A DNA stretch of 7,046 nucleotides, taken from contig SKPT01000062.1 in the NCBI GenBank assembly GCA_007119405.1, positions 1 to 7,046 on the forward strand, given 5' to 3'. Below, piece by piece: positions 5,198 to 7,046 of the stretch (position 1 is its first letter; each line of letters starts with the position of its first letter). Both the position numbers and the translations under genes were made by a program. The stretch comes from Phycisphaeraceae bacterium (GTDB lineage: Bacteria; Planctomycetota; Phycisphaerae; Phycisphaerales; Phycisphaeraceae). The notes beneath the pieces were generated by a model, which saw only the letters and a program-made list of their open reading frames with translations, was not told where the DNA came from and did not search any database.

Positions 5198-5238
5198 ATG
5201 AAAACCTGATGTCCTGGACCTGGCTAGACGACGGGGAC
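5164..5238 (-). tRNA. tRNA-Glu (anticodon UUC)
   Basis: A complete cloverleaf on the - strand. Acceptor GTCCCCG (5232-5238) pairs with CGGGGAC (5165-5171), and the discriminator base is A at 5164. The anticodon stem TCAGG/CCTGA encloses the loop TTTTCAT, with anticodon TTC at 5200-5202. The variable loop is 4 nt, and the T arm is GGGGG-TTCGAAT-CCCCC. CCA is not encoded. It lies 167 bp after nuoA on the same strand, but has its own promoter-like signal. Its 3' end faces the mobile element. Confidence 0.97.
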
Positions 5239-5253
5239 GCGAGGTCGGGCGGT

Positions 5254-5282
5254 ATTGTAGTGGCGCCGCGGTGACGGGCAAA
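5254..5282 (-). promoter_or_regulatory. Promoter of tRNA-Glu
   Basis: On the - strand TTTGCC (5277-5282) is followed after 17 bp by TACAAT (5254-5259), a five-of-six match to the -10. The -10 ends 15 bp before the first tRNA base, leaving a short leader for RNase P removal. Confidence 0.55.
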
Positions 5283-5405
5283 GTCGCCGGTTCGGGGTTC
5301 GAGGCTCGGGTTGCCGCGAAGCGTTGAGGCCGGCGACCCGCGGGGCGCGGCCCCCGCCCCTCGGCCTTTGCTGCTGCGCTCGTTCAGGAATGGAGCCGGT
5401 GCGCG

Positions 5406-5804
5406 TCAGTCGTAGCGGAAGACGCCCTTGCGCCAGGCGTACATGAAGGCGATGATGGTGGTGAGGACGAAGAAGAGCATGCGGGCCATGAACAGGGGGG
5501 TCAGTTCATGGTCGCCGGGGAGGCTGGGGAAGGTGACGGCCCAGGGATAGAGGAAGACGATCTCGACGTCGAAGAGGAGGAAGGTCATGGCGACGATGTA
5601 GAAGCGGACGTTGAAGCGTCGGCGGGCCGAGCCGATGGGGTTCATGCCCGACTCGTAGACCATGCCCTTGACCTTGCCCTGGCGTTGCGGGCCGAGGAGG
5701 GTGGAGGCAAGGACGTTGAAGGCGCCGAAGAAGATGCCCATGACCAGCAGCAGGCCGATCGCGGCGTAGACGTTGAAGCCTTCGTAGGCGAGCGTGGCGG
5801 TCAT
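5406..5804 (-). CDS. nuoA: NADH-quinone oxidoreductase subunit A (NuoA)
   Basis: NuoA (ND3 homologue) is a small membrane subunit of respiratory complex I. It lies next to the quinone-entry region and contacts the first proton-path subunits. At 132 aa it is of normal length. Three membrane helices are visible, at about residues 12-37, 68-92 and 103-124. The loop between the first two carries the family signature YESGMNPIGSARRRFNVRFY (50-69), and helix two carries the conserved acidic pair Asp79 and Glu81 (LLFDVEIVFLYPWA). The frame is open upstream to 5942, but the family fits a start at the ATG at 5804; the extra N-terminal stretch is Pro/Arg-rich and unlike NuoA. There is no clear Shine-Dalgarno. 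In most bacteria nuoB follows directly, whereas here tRNA-Glu and the element come next. Confidence 0.95.
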   Translation of the reverse strand: MTATLAYEGFNVYAAIGLLLVMGIFFGAFNVLASTLLGPQRQGKVKGMVYESGMNPIGSARRRFNVRFYIVAMTFLLFDVEIVFLYPWAVTFPSLPGDHELTPLFMARMLFFVLTTIIAFMYAWRKGVFRYD

Positions 5805-5813
5805 AGGCGGGCC

Positions 5814-5842
5814 AGTGTAGCGAGCGGGGCGGACGAGGGGAA
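5814..5842 (-). promoter_or_regulatory. Possible nuoA promoter, nearly leaderless
   Basis: On the - strand TTCCCC (5837-5842) is followed after 17 bp by TACACT (5814-5819). A start about 7 nt after the -10 would fall within a few bases of the nuoA ATG, which would fit the missing Shine-Dalgarno. The -35 is weak. Confidence 0.3.
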
Positions 5843-6007
5843 GGTGGGGGTACGCGGCGACGGGTCGAGGGGCTGCGGGCGGGAAAGCCGGAAGACCCCA
5901 TTCCGCAAACCTCGCCGCCCGCCCGGCCGCGCGACGCAGCAAGGGGGAGGCGGTGTTTTCGGCGGATCTCCCATTTCGACCCTCGAACGCCCCAATCCTC
6001 GCCCGGC

Positions 6008-6036
6008 TTGACGGTGTTGGGGGCAGGGGATAGATT
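6008..6036 (+). promoter_or_regulatory. Sigma70-type promoter of the HEAT-repeat-like gene
   Basis: TTGACG (6008-6013, five of six) and TAGATT (6031-6036, four of six) are exactly 17 bp apart. Transcription would start near 6043, giving a leader of about 44 nt before the ATG at 6087. It lies in the divergent nuoA intergenic region. Confidence 0.6.
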
Positions 6037-6086
6037 GCGCCGGCCGTGTGCGCGGCTTATCTCGCTTTCATCGTGGAGTGCAACCT

Positions 6087-7046
6087 ATGTCGGCATCGCG
6101 ACGCTTGCGGTTCCTGGGGCTGGGGCTGTTTCTGGTGGCGTTGGCGTATTCGCCGCTGCCCGGCGCCCAGGCGCAGGCCGAGCCGGCCGACCTGTGGGCG
6201 GACTTCAATCATTACGTGCTGATCGCCCGGCCGGACCTGGCGCAGGCGGCGGGCACGGCGCTGCTGGAGCAGGTCGAGCCGCAGCAGTTGCTCCAGATCG
6301 CCGAGGCCAGCGATTACGCGGACTACCATCCGAACCTGGACCGGGCCGGGCGGATGGACGGTCTGACGGAGCTGGCGGAGGAGCTTCGCCGGGCGCTGGA
6401 GCGTGGGCAGGTCGAGCAGAGCCGGGACCCGCAGCGGATCGCCGATAACATCGCGATGCTGCGTGAGGGTCGTCGTCCGTTCCAGAACGCGACGCAGCGG
6501 CTGCGGGCGGCGGGCCAGTTCGCGGCGCCGCAGATGCTTGCCGCGCTGGAGGACGGGGACCGCGAGCGCGAGCATCCTTACATCGTCAACGCGATGGTGA
6601 GCGTGGGTCGGCCTTTGGTCGAGCCGCTGGCGGTGGCGCTGCCACAGCTCGAGCCGGTGCCGCAGCGTCACGTGGCGCAGGTGCTGGCACAGATCGGCTA
6701 CCCCGAGGCGCTGCCGGCGGTGCGGGAGGTGCTCGAGAGCGAGGAGATCGGCGAGCGGACGGGACGGGTGGTGCAGCGGGCGTATGAGACGCTGGTCGAG
6801 CGGGCGCGGCTTGAGGGCCGGTGGTCGGCGGCGGAGCTTTACCTGCACCTGGGCGAGTCGGCGTACCGGGCCGGGACGCTGGGCGACCGCCTGCCGAGCT
6901 TCGACGTGGCCGAGGACCGCGGCGTGGTGTGGGGGTATCGGCCGCGTCACGGGCTCGAGCCGGTGTTCGTGCCGGGGGCGATCCACGCGGACGTGATCGC
7001 GATGCGCGCGGCCGAGCGGGCGCTGGGGCGTGAGGCGGAGATGGCC
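6087..7046 (+). CDS. Secreted HEAT-repeat-like protein, 3' end cut by window
   Basis: The frame is open from ATG 6087 to the right edge (320 codons). The start has GGAG at 6075-6078 with an 8-nt spacer. Residues 1-29 or 1-31 form a signal peptide: basic SRRLR, hydrophobic FLGLGLFLVALAY, then AQA ahead of QAEP, a signal peptidase I type site. The exported part is helical. Around residues 150-235 it has repeated two-helix units (FAAPQMLAALEDGD, YIVNAMVSVGRPLVEPLAVALPQL, HVAQVLAQIGYPEALPAVREVLES) typical of HEAT-like repeats that hold protein partners. The ending may lead into further domains beyond the window. It is divergent from nuoA and probably a chromosomal periplasmic or envelope protein of unknown role. 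Confidence 0.85.
   Translation, partial: MSASRRLRFLGLGLFLVALAYSPLPGAQAQAEPADLWADFNHYVLIARPDLAQAAGTALLEQVEPQQLLQIAEASDYADYHPNLDRAGRMDGLTELAEELRRALERGQVEQSRDPQRIADNIAMLREGRRPFQNATQRLRAAGQFAAPQMLAALEDGDREREHPYIVNAMVSVGRPLVEPLAVALPQLEPVPQRHVAQVLAQIGYPEALPAVREVLESEEIGERTGRVVQRAYETLVERARLEGRWSAAELYLHLGESAYRAGTLGDRLPSFDVAEDRGVVWGYRPRHGLEPVFVPGAIHADVIAMRAAERALGREAEMA

Noticed and set aside
4806..5201. 131-aa + strand frame ending in a PGGFEPPFSG-like sequence
   Set aside because: It overlaps two better-supported small genes in another frame, runs through the terminator, and its end is the antisense of tRNA-Glu, a classic false ORF.
5342..5360. GGGGCG/CGCCCC hairpin between nuoA and tRNA-Glu as a nuoA terminator
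   Set aside because: No T run follows on the - strand, and such GC hairpins are common in this DNA.
5508..6011. 167-aa + strand frame opposite nuoA
   Set aside because: Antisense shadow of an unmistakable NuoA; low-complexity Gly/Asp/Glu sequence.
6057..6986. 309-aa - strand frame opposite the HEAT-repeat-like gene
   Set aside because: It is Arg/His/Pro/Gln-rich, a typical antisense shadow in GC-rich DNA. The + strand frame has a promoter, ribosome binding site and signal peptide.
1..7046. CRISPR array or insertion sequence
   Set aside because: No regularly spaced repeats of CRISPR size, and no transposase or terminal inverted repeats were seen.

Overview
The window is GC-rich DNA holding two unlike parts. 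From the left edge to about 5160 there is a run of small genes, all on the + strand, that look like the right-hand portion of an integrated mobile element. From about 5164 to the right edge there is ordinary chromosome: a tRNA-Glu gene and nuoA on the - strand, then a secreted HEAT-repeat-like protein on the + strand. The style of the chromosomal genes and the overall composition would suit Planctomycetota, perhaps Phycisphaerae, but no marker gene here settles this and I hold it only moderately.

Element layout, left to right. (1) A D5/P4-type replication helicase (superfamily 3), cut by the left edge. (2) Directly after its stop, a symmetric 100-bp array of six GGAACA hexamers around an AT-rich core, which looks like an iteron replication origin. 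(3) A probable small ORF with signs of a frameshift. (4) Two overlapping tiny zinc-ribbon proteins. (5) A small acidic protein, a 198-aa coiled-coil protein and a third CxxC...CxxC protein. (6) A 346-bp gap with several hairpins. (7) A 213-aa DNA-binding protein resembling small terminase subunits. (8) A second gap of about 330 bp. (9) Two tiny overlapping genes. (10) A strong intrinsic terminator. (11) A short direct-repeat cluster next to the 3' end of tRNA-Glu, which looks like an attachment region.

No capsid, portal, tail or large terminase gene is visible, and no integrase is in view; one could lie left of the window. A replication helicase followed by an iteron origin, then accessory genes, then a TerS-like gene, then a tRNA end is the order known from phage satellites such as SaPIs and other PICIs. 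My main hypothesis is therefore a phage-satellite-like island in tRNA-Glu. In such a model the helicase and origin replicate the island, the TerS-like protein steers a helper phage's packaging machinery to it, and the small zinc proteins are regulators or helper-interference factors. Only the architecture is seen; the functions of the small genes are inferred.

Several genes on both sides of the junction share the start signal GGAG, 8 nt, ATG, which I used to fix starts. The nuoA gene stands without nuoB downstream: tRNA-Glu and then the element follow it.
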